Below, one piece after another: positions 50,551 through 59,042 of a DNA stretch of 64,000 bases. The position numbers and the translations under genes were made by a program. The notes beneath the pieces were generated by a model. That model was not told the DNA's origin. It made no database searches and saw nothing but the letters and a program-made list of their open reading frames with translations. Numbering within the stretch: position 1 is the first letter of the stretch; the number at the start of each line of letters is the position of its first letter. This DNA is from Gammaproteobacteria bacterium. Its GTDB lineage: Bacteria; Pseudomonadota; Gammaproteobacteria; Steroidobacterales; Steroidobacteraceae. The stretch spans positions 1 through 64,000 of the forward strand of contig JANYHD010000022.1 in NCBI GenBank assembly GCA_025359205.1. The letters run 5' to 3'.

Positions 50551-51081
50551 ATGAACAGAATCATTCATGCCGCGGTTGCCGCGGCGGGCTTGCTGGCACT
50601 GGCCGGTTGCGCGCAGAACGCGGCGCCAGTCGACACGGCGGCCGATGCGGCAGCAATTCACGCTGCCACCAACGCCTGGGTCGCGGCCTACAATGCCGGC
50701 GATGCCGACAAGATCGTCGCGCTCTACACGGACGATGCGATCATGATGCCGCCCGATGCGGCCGCTGCCATCGGCCACGCGGCGATGAAGGCATACCTGA
50801 CTTCCGACATGGCCGCCTCGAAGGCGGCCGGCGTCAGCTTCGCGCTTGATACGGACGCCAGCGGTGTCTCGGGCGACCTCGCCTGGCACTCCGGCACCTT
50901 CCACGTGGCGGGCGCGAACGGCGCCAGCGTCGCTACTGGCAAGTACACCGAGGTCTGGCACAAAGCCGACGGCAAGTGGCTGATGATCAGGGACGTCTGG
51001 AACAACGACGCCCCGGCCGCTGCCGCGCCGGCTGCTGCTGCGCCGGCTGCTCCGCCAACCGCTGCGCCGCCGAAGAAATAA
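50551..51081 (+). CDS. NTF2/SnoaL-like lipoprotein (DUF4440 type)
   Basis: A secreted lipoprotein of 176 residues: signal peptide with lipobox LALAGCAQ, then an NTF2-like cone domain (NAWVAAYNAGDADKIVALYTDDAIMMPP, YTEVWHKADGKWLMIRDVWN) and an Ala/Pro-rich tail of about 25 residues. Such domains bind small ligands or serve as enzymes. No catalytic site can be named here. GGAAGGGGG lies about seven bases before the ATG. The tail consists of short AAPAAAAPAAP-type repeats that could vary in length. Confidence 0.85.
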   Translation: MNRIIHAAVAAAGLLALAGCAQNAAPVDTAADAAAIHAATNAWVAAYNAGDADKIVALYTDDAIMMPPDAAAAIGHAAMKAYLTSDMAASKAAGVSFALDTDASGVSGDLAWHSGTFHVAGANGASVATGKYTEVWHKADGKWLMIRDVWNNDAPAAAAPAAAAPAAPPTAAPPKK

Positions 51082-51141
51082 CGCCGGCCGTCAATCGCGC
51101 AGCGTACGCACGGCGCGGGCCGGGCGCTGCGCGCCTGCGGC

Positions 51142-53088
51142 TCAGGGCTCCAGGTAGGCGTAGCCGTCGAGCTCCTGCTCGTAGAAGCGCTTCAGGGCCT
51201 GGCTCTCCGGCACGGTCATGCGGCCCTCGCGCACCGCGCGTTCGCAGTCGCGCGCCAGCGCCGGCGCCAGCTCGGCGATGTCGTACTCCATGTACTCGAG
51301 CACTTTGTTGGCGGTGTCGCCCTTGACCACTTCCTCGATCCACCAGCCGCCCTCGTCGTGCAGCTTGATGTGCACGACGTGGGTGTCGCCGAACAGGTTG
51401 TGCAGGTCACCGAGTGTCTCCTGGTAGGCGCCAACGAGGAACGCGGCCAGGTAATAGTCTTCACCCGGCCGCAGGTCGTGGAGCTCCAGCGTGCGCTTGG
51501 TCTCGCGGCGGCTGACGAAGCGGTTGATGCGGCCGTCCGAGTCACAGGTGATGTCGGCCAGCACGCCGTTGCGCGTTGGCCGTTCCTGCAGCCGGTGGAT
51601 CGGCATGATCGGGAACAACTGGTCGATCGCCCAGCTGTCCGGCAATGACTGGAACAGCGAGAAATTGCAGAAGTAGATGTCGGCGAGCACGTCCTCCAGG
51701 TCCTCGAGTTCCTCTGGGATCTGGTCGAGCTTGCGGCAGCAGTCGCGAATGTGGCCGCAAGCGGCCCAGTAGAGGCGTTCGACCAGCCCGCGCTGCTCGA
51801 GCGAGAGCAGGCCGAGATTGAACATCTGCAGCGCCTCGTCGCGCGCGGTCTGCGCGTCGTGATAACACTCTACCAGGCGCCGCTCGTTGATGGTGCGCAG
51901 GGCGTCGTACAGGTCGCGGATTGGCTGCGGCACGCCCTTACCCTGCGGCTTCGTCTCATCCGGACCAATGGCGAAGCGATCGAGACGCGAACTGCCCAGC
52001 GTGTTGAAGATCAGCACGCTGTGGTGGGCCGCGATGGCGCGCCCCGATTCGCTGATGATCATCGGGTGATCGACGCCGCGGGAGTTGCACACGCTGGCGA
52101 CGCGGTAGACGACGTCGTTGGCGTACTCGTCGAGCGTGTAGTTCATCGACGAGGCGTAGTTGGTGTTGGTGCCGTCGTAATCGATGCCGAGGCCGCCGCC
52201 GACGTCGATGTACTCGAGGCCGGCGCCGGCGAGCTTGAGCTCGGCATAGACGTGCGCCAGCTCGTTGATCGCGTCCTTGACGCGGCGGATGTCCTGCAGC
52301 TGGCTGCCCGGATGGCAGTGCACGAGCTTGAGGCAGTCTTCCATGCCCTGCGCACGCAGCGTTGCGAGCAGCTCGATGATCTCGGTGACGAACAGGCCAA
52401 ACTTGGATTTCTCGCCGGCCGAATCGCGCCAGCGGCCCGAGCCCTCGCTGGCCAGCTTGACGCGCACGCCGATGCGCGGGCGCACGCCGTAGTGCTTGGC
52501 GTGGCGCAGGATCAGCTCCAGCTCGTCGAAATTCTCGACCACCGGGATGATGGTGCGGCCGAGCTTGGTGGCGAGGATCACCGCCTCGATGTAGCTTGAG
52601 TCCTTGAAGCCGTTGCAGACGATCAGCCGGTCGCTGGCCGATTCGGTGACGGCCATGACCGCGAGCAGCTCGGGCTTCGAGCCGACTTCCAGCCCAAAGC
52701 CGAATTCGCGTCCGTAGCGGTAGACCTCATCGACCACCAGGCGCTGCTGGTTGACCTTGATGGGGAACACCGCGGCGTAGCGGTTGCGGTATTCGCTCTC
52801 AGCGATGGCGCGCACGAAAGCGTCGTTGAGGTGGCGCAGCCGGTGCGCCAGGATGTCGGAGAAGCGCACCACCACGGGGGCCGCCAGATCGCGCGCCTGC
52901 AGGCCCTGCACGACTTCCAGCAGGTCGATCTCGTGCGCGGTGGTGCCGTCAGGGCGCACCACAACGTTGCCAGCCTCGTTGATCGAGAAATAGCCCGAAC
53001 CCCAGGCCGGAACGCTGTAGAGCTCAAGCGCGTCCGCCACGCTCCAACCGCTGGTTCCACGGCGCGCGGCCGTGCTGTGCTGTGCCAT
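51142..53088 (-). CDS. speA: Biosynthetic arginine decarboxylase
   Basis: SpeA makes agmatine from arginine, the first step to putrescine. The 648 residues match the family. The PLP lysine is in AVFPIKVNQQ, followed by GLEVGSKPELL, LVHCHPGSQL, YIDVGGGLGIDYDG and ISESGRAIAAHHSVL, and the C-terminal region ends LDGYAYLEP. The ATG at 53088 is used because the long upstream extension of the frame runs over the divergent GST gene. Together with homospermidine synthase nearby it forms a route arginine-agmatine-putrescine-homospermidine; the agmatine-converting enzyme is not in the window. Confidence 0.95.
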   Translation of the reverse strand: MAQHSTAARRGTSGWSVADALELYSVPAWGSGYFSINEAGNVVVRPDGTTAHEIDLLEVVQGLQARDLAAPVVVRFSDILAHRLRHLNDAFVRAIAESEYRNRYAAVFPIKVNQQRLVVDEVYRYGREFGFGLEVGSKPELLAVMAVTESASDRLIVCNGFKDSSYIEAVILATKLGRTIIPVVENFDELELILRHAKHYGVRPRIGVRVKLASEGSGRWRDSAGEKSKFGLFVTEIIELLATLRAQGMEDCLKLVHCHPGSQLQDIRRVKDAINELAHVYAELKLAGAGLEYIDVGGGLGIDYDGTNTNYASSMNYTLDEYANDVVYRVASVCNSRGVDHPMIISESGRAIAAHHSVLIFNTLGSSRLDRFAIGPDETKPQGKGVPQPIRDLYDALRTINERRLVECYHDAQTARDEALQMFNLGLLSLEQRGLVERLYWAACGHIRDCCRKLDQIPEELEDLEDVLADIYFCNFSLFQSLPDSWAIDQLFPIMPIHRLQERPTRNGVLADITCDSDGRINRFVSRRETKRTLELHDLRPGEDYYLAAFLVGAYQETLGDLHNLFGDTHVVHIKLHDEGGWWIEEVVKGDTANKVLEYMEYDIAELAPALARDCERAVREGRMTVPESQALKRFYEQELDGYAYLEP

Positions 53089-53190
53089 CCGCTGTTTGCC
53101 TCGCCGCCGGTGCCGATCAGGCGCGCACGATAGCAAATGGCCGACGCAAATTCTCAGCTGCTGCAGGGTTGGGCGTACAATTCCCGCAAT

Positions 53191-53859
53191 ATGGCCATCG
53201 ATCTCTATTGGGGAAGCAGCAGCGCCTATTGCTGGCGCGTGCTGCTCGCGCTCGAGCACAAGGGCCTCGAATTCCGCAGTCACCTGCTCAAGTTCGACCA
53301 GCAGGAACACCAGGCGCCGCAGATGCTGGCAATGAACCCGCGCGGCCAGCTGCCGGTGCTGCGCGACGGCGACTACGTGGTGTTCGAGTCGGTCGGCATC
53401 CTCTATTACCTCGATCGGAAGTATCCCGATCCGCCGCTGTTTGGCCGCAGCCCGGAGGAGGGCGGCGTGATCATGCGCGTGATCTGCGAGTACCAGGCCT
53501 ATGCCGAGCCGAGCCTGATGCAGCTGGTTCGCCACTTTCTCTACCGGCGTGATGCCGCGGCGGCGAGCGAAGGGCTGGAGGAAGCCCTGTCCGCGGCCAT
53601 GCACCGCGTGGCGGGCGAGGCGCGCACCATCGAGCGGCGACTGGCGCAATCCGATTGGGTGGTGGGCGAGAAGATTTCGGCCACCGACATGGTCATCTAT
53701 CCTGACATCCGCTTGCTGCTGCGCGCGCTTGCCAAACCGGCCGCGCGCGAGCTCGCCGCGCGCTTCCTGCCGGTCGAGATCAACTATCCAGCGCTCGGCC
53801 GCTGGCTCGAGCGTGTGACGGCGATGCTGCCCAGGGCCGCATCCGAGCCGGCCATGTAG
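53191..53859 (+). CDS. Glutathione S-transferase family protein
   Basis: A cytoplasmic protein of 222 residues with a thioredoxin-like N-domain (MAIDLYWGSSSAYCWRVLLAL, NPRGQLPVLRDGDYVVFESVGILYYLDRKYP) and an all-helical C-domain. A serine/cysteine cluster near residue 10 could act on glutathione. The ATG at 53191 fits the family start; an ATG at 53137 adds 18 residues. It lies between speA, from which it diverges, and homospermidine synthase, 80 bp downstream on the same strand. Confidence 0.9.
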   Translation: MAIDLYWGSSSAYCWRVLLALEHKGLEFRSHLLKFDQQEHQAPQMLAMNPRGQLPVLRDGDYVVFESVGILYYLDRKYPDPPLFGRSPEEGGVIMRVICEYQAYAEPSLMQLVRHFLYRRDAAAASEGLEEALSAAMHRVAGEARTIERRLAQSDWVVGEKISATDMVIYPDIRLLLRALAKPAARELAARFLPVEINYPALGRWLERVTAMLPRAASEPAM

Positions 53860-53939
53860 GCCCGCTGCGGGTGGCGCCTGCGCCGCCCGGTTGGTAACCT
53901 CCACCGCGGGCGCAGGGGGCGCCTCACACGGGAAACATC

Positions 53940-55358
53940 ATGTCCGACCAGCTGCATTTTGGCGACTTTCTGGGCCGCATCATCTTCGTGGGCTTCGGCG
54001 CCATCGGCCAGGGCGTGCTGCCGCTGATCCTGCGGCACATCGGCTGCCCGGCCGCGCGTATTACGATTGTCACTGCCGAGGACCACGGCCGCGAGGAGGC
54101 CGCCAGCTACGGCGTCAAGTTCATCAAGGAGCGCCTGACGCGCGAGAACCTGCGCCGCACGCTCGAGCCGCTGGTCGGGCGGGGCGATTTCATCCTTAAC
54201 CTGTCCGTGGACGTGTCGAGCGTGGCGCTGGTGCGCTTTGCATGGGAAAAAGGCGCGATGTACCTCGATACCTGCATCGAACCCTGGCCCGGCGGCTACA
54301 CCGATCCGGCCACGCCGATCTCCCGGCGCACCAACTACGCGCTGCGCGAAGAAGCATTGACGCTGCGCAACAGCGGCTTGCACCAGCCCACGGCGGTGCT
54401 GACGCATGGCGCCAACCCCGGCCTGGTCTCGCACTTCGTGAAGCAGGCGCTGGTCAACATCGCCGCCGACCTAAAGGTCGATGCTGGCAAGCTCGCGACG
54501 CGCGAGGATTGGGCCGCGCTCGCGCAGCGGCTCGACGTGCGCTGCATCCACGTCGCCGAGCGCGACACCCAGGTGTCCGCGATCCCGAAGGAACCAAACG
54601 AATTCGTGAACACCTGGTCGGTGGACGGTTTCGTATCGGAGGGCTCGCAGCCGGCCGAGCTGGGTTGGGGCTCGCACGAACGCAATTTCCCGCGCGACGG
54701 CAAGCGCTTCGACTTCGGCGGCGGCGCGGCGATCTACCTGATGCAACCGGGCGTTTCCACGCGCGTGCGCAGCTGGGCGCCGCTTGCGGGCCCGTACCAC
54801 GGTTTCCTGATCACGCACGCCGAGGCGATCTCGATCGCCGACTACCTGACTGCGAAGCTCGAGGCGGGCGAGATCTACCGCCCCTCGGTGCACTACGCCT
54901 ACCACCCCTCGGACAATGCGGTGCTGTCGGTGCACGAGTTCGCGGGGCGCAACTACCTGCTGCAGGATCGCAAGCGCATCATGATGGACGACATCACCAC
55001 TGGCATCGACGAACTGGGCGTGCTGCTGGCCGGGCACAAGAAGAACGCCTACTGGTACGGCTCGCAACTCTCGATCGACGAGGCGCGCAAGCTCGCTCCA
55101 CACAACAGTGCAACCACTTTGCAGGTCACTGCGGCCGTGCTGTCCGGGATGGTATGGGCCATGGAAAACCCCAATCGCGGCGTGGTCGAACCCGACGAGA
55201 TGGATTACAAGCGGTGCCTGGAGATCTGCATGCCGTACCTGGGGCCGGTCGTTGGGCAGTACACGGACTGGACGCCGCTCAGCGATCGCGAACGGCTGTT
55301 CCCCGAGGACCTGGATAAGTCGGATCCATGGCAGTTCAAGAACGTGCGGGTGAGCTGA
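53940..55358 (+). CDS. hss: Homospermidine synthase
   Basis: The enzyme joins two putrescine-derived aminobutyl units into homospermidine using NAD. The 472 residues fit the bacterial family: Rossmann motif IIFVGFGAIGQGVLPLIL, FILNLSVDVSS, YLDTCIEPWPGGY and LTHGANPGLVSHFVKQAL near the middle, and SDPWQFKNVRV at the end. The start is ATG 53940. With SpeA, which lies close by on the other strand, it points to homospermidine as a main polyamine of this organism. Confidence 0.95.
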   Translation: MSDQLHFGDFLGRIIFVGFGAIGQGVLPLILRHIGCPAARITIVTAEDHGREEAASYGVKFIKERLTRENLRRTLEPLVGRGDFILNLSVDVSSVALVRFAWEKGAMYLDTCIEPWPGGYTDPATPISRRTNYALREEALTLRNSGLHQPTAVLTHGANPGLVSHFVKQALVNIAADLKVDAGKLATREDWAALAQRLDVRCIHVAERDTQVSAIPKEPNEFVNTWSVDGFVSEGSQPAELGWGSHERNFPRDGKRFDFGGGAAIYLMQPGVSTRVRSWAPLAGPYHGFLITHAEAISIADYLTAKLEAGEIYRPSVHYAYHPSDNAVLSVHEFAGRNYLLQDRKRIMMDDITTGIDELGVLLAGHKKNAYWYGSQLSIDEARKLAPHNSATTLQVTAAVLSGMVWAMENPNRGVVEPDEMDYKRCLEICMPYLGPVVGQYTDWTPLSDRERLFPEDLDKSDPWQFKNVRVS

Positions 55359-55386
55359 CGGGCACGGATTGGCGTTCGGGGCCCGC

Positions 55387-55415
55387 TTGATTTGTTTGCA
55401 TTACCCTGGTAATGT
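55387..55415 (+). promoter_or_regulatory. vapBC promoter with palindromic operator
   Basis: TTGATT (55387-55392), a 17-bp spacer and TAATGT (55410-55415) form a reasonable sigma-70 promoter. CATTACC-CT-GGTAATG (55399-55414) is a perfect palindrome covering the -10, placed where the antitoxin is expected to repress its own operon. The expected transcript would begin at about 55422, the A of the vapB ATG, so the message may be leaderless. Confidence 0.7.
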
Positions 55416-55421
55416 ACCGCC

Positions 55422-55685
55422 ATGTCGATACCGCAATCCAAGGTTACTGCGCAGGGCCAGACCTCTGTTCCCGCCGAAGTTCGCAAGAAACTCGGCATCG
55501 GACCTGGCTCTGTGCTCGAGTGGCACGAGCAGGATGGGGGCGTCGTGGTTCGGAGGGCCGGGCGCTTCAGCTCGCCCGATGTGCACCAGGCGCTATTTCC
55601 GAAGGGCGCGCCGAAGGGCAAGGGTGCGATCGACGTGAAGGCCGGAATTCGCGCGGCTATACAACGACGACATGCTCGCGGTTGA
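55422..55685 (+). CDS. vapB: AbrB/MazE-type antitoxin of a VapBC pair
   Basis: This 87-residue antitoxin begins with a swapped-hairpin AbrB/MazE DNA-binding domain (SKVTAQGQTSVPAEVRKKLGIGPGSVLEW). The C-terminal half, rich in Lys, Arg and Gly, would wrap the toxin. It overlaps the PIN toxin by 14 bases and sits just behind a palindrome that it probably binds. The pair is the usual type II toxin-antitoxin arrangement. Confidence 0.88.
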   Translation: MSIPQSKVTAQGQTSVPAEVRKKLGIGPGSVLEWHEQDGGVVVRRAGRFSSPDVHQALFPKGAPKGKGAIDVKAGIRAAIQRRHARG

Positions 55686-56055
55686 TACGAACGTCCTTGG
55701 TCGGCTCCTTGCGCGTGATGATGCCGACCAGGTTCATGCTGCGGAATCCTTCGTCGGCAAGGGAGCCTGGGTATCTCTTCTGGTCCTGGCTGAGACCCTT
55801 TGGGTCCTCGACTCCGTCTATGAACTTTCGCGTGTGCAGATCGCAACGGCCGTAGAGATGCTGCTGAACCACAGGGAATTAAGCCTGCAAGACGCGGATG
55901 TTGTGACCGAGGCGCTGGAGCACTATCGCCGGCGGTCAGCGGTCGAATTTTCGGACTGTCTCGTGCTGGAGATTGCGAGAAAGGCCGGGCACTTGCCGGT
56001 TGGCACTTTTGACCGCAACTTTGGCAAGTTGGAAGACGTCCAACGCCTGGGATGA
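55672..56055 (+). CDS. vapC: PIN-domain ribonuclease toxin
   Basis: A VapC-type RNase of 127 residues. The acidic active site is visible: LAVDTNVLGRLL (Asp), LVLAETLWVL (Glu), and EFSDCLVLEIARKAG with FDRNFGKL (Asp). Such toxins cut tRNA or rRNA and slow growth when the antitoxin is lost. The start overlaps the antitoxin end by 14 bases. All key residues seem to be present, so it is probably functional. Confidence 0.9.
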   Translation: MLAVDTNVLGRLLARDDADQVHAAESFVGKGAWVSLLVLAETLWVLDSVYELSRVQIATAVEMLLNHRELSLQDADVVTEALEHYRRRSAVEFSDCLVLEIARKAGHLPVGTFDRNFGKLEDVQRLG

Positions 56056-56182
56056 TGGCGCTGCCCGCAGTGCCGGGCGCCTGCTGCCCCGGAGCTGCCT
56101 GCGTCCAGTGGCAACACTCGGGCAGCGACTATCGCCGAGATTTAGCGGGGCGTCGTTCCGGCAGCGCCAGCAGCGGCGGTCG

Positions 56183-56872
56183 CTAGTCGTGCTTCAATTT
56201 CCCATTCATCATGCACATGTAATCCGCCAACGGCATCAAACCTAAGGCCTTACGGTTCGCCTCGATATCGGCTAGATCCCCGGCCCCCTTCGGTTTGAAT
56301 TGTCCCGAGTACCAATCAAATTGCGTACCGAATCGCTGCGGTTTCCCCGCGCTCAACAAGACCCGGTCGGTGAGCTTCGCCAGGTCCTCAGCGGGTAACT
56401 CACCGGCCTGGTGGCGCTGGGCAAATATTGGTTGCATGCTTTGCTGGAATTGCGGGTCATCGTCCGCGTGTTGTACGAGCAACCAAGTCCAATGAACGCC
56501 GCTCTCACCCACTTGGGCGACGCTCGGGATGGCGGTGTCTTTCGCAAGTTTCTTGAGCCATAGCAAATTGTCCGAATCCATCCGCTGCACCAGGTTTCGG
56601 ACCTCATGATCCTGAGGGTTGGTGACGAGCTTTTGACGTTCGCGTTGGTCTGCTTCGAATCGTCGCTGCAGTTCAGCCCGCAAGTCAGGTGCGCCGAATG
56701 TGCGCGTCTGGTCGCGTTGCGCAAGGGCGGAAGGCAGTTGATCCCGATGCGCCTCCCGCCATGCATCGGCTCCGGGGCACGGCGTCGAGGCTTCGCGACT
56801 GGCGGCGGCTTCAATCTGCAAGCCAGGCAGCAGCAGCACGAGGCTCACCCACATTCTCCAGCACCGCGTCAT
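56183..56872 (-). CDS. DUF6624-like secreted protein
   Basis: This 229-residue protein starts with a signal peptide (MWVSLVLLLPGLQIEAAA). The C-terminal 150 residues match the DUF6624 pattern: MDSDNLLWLKKLAKD, IPSVAQVGESGVHWTWLLVQHADDDPQFQ, GELPAEDLAKLTDRVLLSAGKPQRFGTQF and a final RKALGLMPLADY. The function of the family is unknown; the conserved QHAD suggests an enzyme or a metal site. The start overlaps the greB stop by ATGA, so it is expressed with an elongation factor. Confidence 0.82.
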   Translation of the reverse strand: MTRCWRMWVSLVLLLPGLQIEAAASREASTPCPGADAWREAHRDQLPSALAQRDQTRTFGAPDLRAELQRRFEADQRERQKLVTNPQDHEVRNLVQRMDSDNLLWLKKLAKDTAIPSVAQVGESGVHWTWLLVQHADDDPQFQQSMQPIFAQRHQAGELPAEDLAKLTDRVLLSAGKPQRFGTQFDWYSGQFKPKGAGDLADIEANRKALGLMPLADYMCMMNGKLKHD

Positions 56873-57420
56873 TCCGAAAGATTCCTGGTCGAGTCGTGTC
56901 GCCCGCTTCCGGGCACTTCACCCGGCGGGTACTCGATCGCCACGATAGTGTACGTCTGCGTTCCCCCAACCAGCGCCACCGAGACCTCTGTGTCGAGCGC
57001 CTTGCCCAGCAACGCTTTCGCCAGCGGCGCATCCATGCTGATGCCGCCGGGTTCCTGGTCGAATTCGTCCGGGCCTACGATGCGATAGGCGTGGGTCTGG
57101 CCTGCGCTCGTTTCCAGCGTGACGCGGGCGCCAAAAAACACGCGGCGCGGGTCGCTCGGCGGCGCGCTCACCACCACCATGCCCTCGAGGCGCTTGCGCA
57201 GGTGGCGCACGCGCGCGTCGATCTCGCGCAGGCGCCGCTTGCCGTAGGTGTAATCGGCATTTTCCGAACGATCGCCCTGCGCCGCCGCGGCTGACACGGC
57301 CGCCGTGACCCGCGGACGCTCGATGCGCCACAACTCCTCCAGCTCGGCGCGCAGGCGGCGCTCTCCGGCGGGTGTGATGTATTTCGAACTTTGGGGCGGC
57401 GGGGGACGGTAGCGGCTCAA
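56869..57420 (-). CDS. greB: GreA/GreB-family transcript cleavage factor
   Basis: GreB rescues backtracked RNA polymerase by stimulating transcript cleavage. The 183 residues have the long N-terminal coiled coil with the acidic tip DRSENADY (the catalytic loop is GDxSENAxY in the family), followed by the FKBP-like C-domain (YRIVGPDEFDQEPGGISMDAPLAKALLG). The start YITPAGERRLRAELEELW and residues after the tip fit GreB better than GreA. Its last bases overlap the DUF6624 start (ATGA). Confidence 0.88.
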   Translation of the reverse strand: MSRYRPPPPQSSKYITPAGERRLRAELEELWRIERPRVTAAVSAAAAQGDRSENADYTYGKRRLREIDARVRHLRKRLEGMVVVSAPPSDPRRVFFGARVTLETSAGQTHAYRIVGPDEFDQEPGGISMDAPLAKALLGKALDTEVSVALVGGTQTYTIVAIEYPPGEVPGSGRHDSTRNLSE

Positions 57421-57495
57421 TCGGCCCTCCGAGAGGTCCTATCTGTGCGGCGCCTCACAGCTTGGGGGCGGAATCCCAGCGTAGGCTCTGGACCC

Positions 57496-57693
57496 ATGGG
57501 TAGCAGGTATTACGCCCATTTTATCGCCGAGTCGCCCAGTGTGGCGCAGGCCGGTGAGTGGAGTGGAATCGTTGAACTGACACGCCCGCTGCGCCGGCGA
57601 GCCGAGGAGCGCGAGCTCTCGCAGGTACTGGCCGGCAGCATGGACCTCGACGCCGAGGAGATACGGATACTCGATTGGGCCTATCTGCACTGA
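57496..57693 (+). CDS. Small hypothetical protein upstream of a structured RNA
   Basis: The 65-residue product (start MGSRYYAHFIAESPSVAQAG) is acidic and probably helical in its second half (LRRRAEERELSQVLAGSMDLDAEEIRILDWAYLH). I know no family. It begins 75 bp from the divergent greB, and its stop lies 34 bp before a hairpin pair and a strong terminator, so it could be the coding part of a small mRNA with a regulatory 3' end. Confidence 0.5.
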   Translation: MGSRYYAHFIAESPSVAQAGEWSGIVELTRPLRRRAEERELSQVLAGSMDLDAEEIRILDWAYLH

Positions 57694-57727
57694 ACCGACT
57701 TCGACTGACCCGCTTTTCGATCCCCTG

Positions 57728-57795
57728 GCGGACTTTACTCCCCCTCTTGTAAGTCCGCTCCTCCAATGCCCCGGCTTGCCGGGGCATTTTTTATT
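57728..57795 (+). ncRNA. Candidate small RNA or 3'-UTR RNA with C-rich loop and terminator
   Basis: Two hairpins follow each other. The first, 57728-57738 with 57749-57758, has the loop TCCCCCTCTT. TCCTCC is single-stranded between them. The second, AATGCCCCGG (57765-57774) with CCGGGGCATT (57779-57788), is followed by TTTTTTATT and is a clear rho-independent terminator. C-rich loops complementary to ribosome-binding sites are a known feature of several bacterial sRNA families. That this is an sRNA is inference; the terminator itself is solid. Confidence 0.5.
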
Positions 57796-57811
57796 GGTCA
57801 GGCTCCAGCTC

Positions 57812-58987
57812 ATGGACCTTAGCAATGCGCCCGATTGTACCCAGGAGTGCACCTTCGCCGGGCATCGCGCGCGCTGGCTTCCCAATGGCGTCACCACCTT
57901 TGCCGCCATGGCGGCGCTGGTAGCCGCCGCGACCCAGACGATCTGCCTCGAGTTCTACATGGTGAAGCCCGGCGAGCCGGCGCTGTCCCTGCTCGCGGCG
58001 CTGCTGGTGGCACGGGCGCGCGGGGTGCGGGTGCGGGTGCTCTACGATGCCTTCGGGTCCGAGGGCCTGCCGCCGGATTTCTTTACGCCGCTCCAGGCCG
58101 CCGGAGGCGAGGTGCGGGTGTTCAGCCCGGCGCGCCGCCTGCGGCTGGCGTTCCGCGACCACCGCAAGCTCCTCGTCTGCGACGCGCAGCGGGCCATTGT
58201 CGGCGGACATAATATCGGGCCGGAATATGCAGGCGATGGCGTCACGCAAGGCTGGTTTGACGTGGCACTGCAGATAGCGGGCCCCGTGGCCGCCGCACTG
58301 GCTGGCAGCTTTGAGGCCATGTACGCGCTGGCGCCGATGAACCCGTCGGCCATCCGCGAGTTTCGCAGCGCGGTGCACGCGCAACGCGCCCTGCACCACC
58401 CGGAGGGGCCCGTACAGCTCCTGACCAGTGGGCCAGGTTGGCGCGCGGGCCTGCTGAGCCGGGTGCTGCGCCATGATGTGCAACAGGCGCTGGACGTGCG
58501 TTGCATGGCGGGTTATTTCCTGCCGCCCACACGCATGCGGCGGGCGCTGCGGCGCTGCGCCGCGAGTGGCGGGCAGGTGCTGCTGCTGCTCGCTGGCCAG
58601 AGCGACGTGCCGGTCGCGCGCTACGCGGCCGAACACCTCTATGGCACGATGCTGGCCGGTGGTGCGCGGCTGTACGAGTACCAGCCGCAGGTGCTGCACG
58701 CCAAGCTGTTCATCGTCGACGATACCGTGTACGTCGGCTCCTGCAACCTCGACCGGCGCAGCCTTAACGTCAACTACGAGCTGCTGCTGCGGCTGGAATG
58801 GCCGGAGCTGGCCGCGCGTGCACGCACGCTGTTTGCCGGTGCGCTCGGCCACAGCCGCGAGGTGCCGGCCGATTCCTGGCGCCGGCGGCGCCAATGGTGG
58901 GAATGGCTGCGCGCGCGTGCCGCCTACTGGCTGCTGACGCGCATCGATCCGCTGCTGGCGCGCCGGCCGCTGCGCTCGCTTGGCTAG
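57812..58987 (+). CDS. Phospholipase D-like protein, probable cardiolipin synthase
   Basis: An enzyme of the PLD superfamily, 391 residues, likely joining phosphatidylglycerols into cardiolipin. Both HKD motifs are present: FRDHRKLLVCDAQRAIVGGHNIG and VLHAKLFIVDDTVYVGSCNLDRRSLNVNYE. It lacks the N-terminal membrane helices of ClsA and is closer in length to ClsB. The ATG at 57812 follows the terminator of the preceding unit. The C-terminal 60 residues are rich in Trp and Arg (RRRRQWWEWLRARAAYWLL) and may bind the membrane. Confidence 0.88.
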   Translation: MDLSNAPDCTQECTFAGHRARWLPNGVTTFAAMAALVAAATQTICLEFYMVKPGEPALSLLAALLVARARGVRVRVLYDAFGSEGLPPDFFTPLQAAGGEVRVFSPARRLRLAFRDHRKLLVCDAQRAIVGGHNIGPEYAGDGVTQGWFDVALQIAGPVAAALAGSFEAMYALAPMNPSAIREFRSAVHAQRALHHPEGPVQLLTSGPGWRAGLLSRVLRHDVQQALDVRCMAGYFLPPTRMRRALRRCAASGGQVLLLLAGQSDVPVARYAAEHLYGTMLAGGARLYEYQPQVLHAKLFIVDDTVYVGSCNLDRRSLNVNYELLLRLEWPELAARARTLFAGALGHSREVPADSWRRRRQWWEWLRARAAYWLLTRIDPLLARRPLRSLG

Positions 58988-59042
58988 CGGACGCCACCCA
59001 TTGGCGGTATCTTGAGCGCCAGTAATCGCGGAGGGTTCGGGC

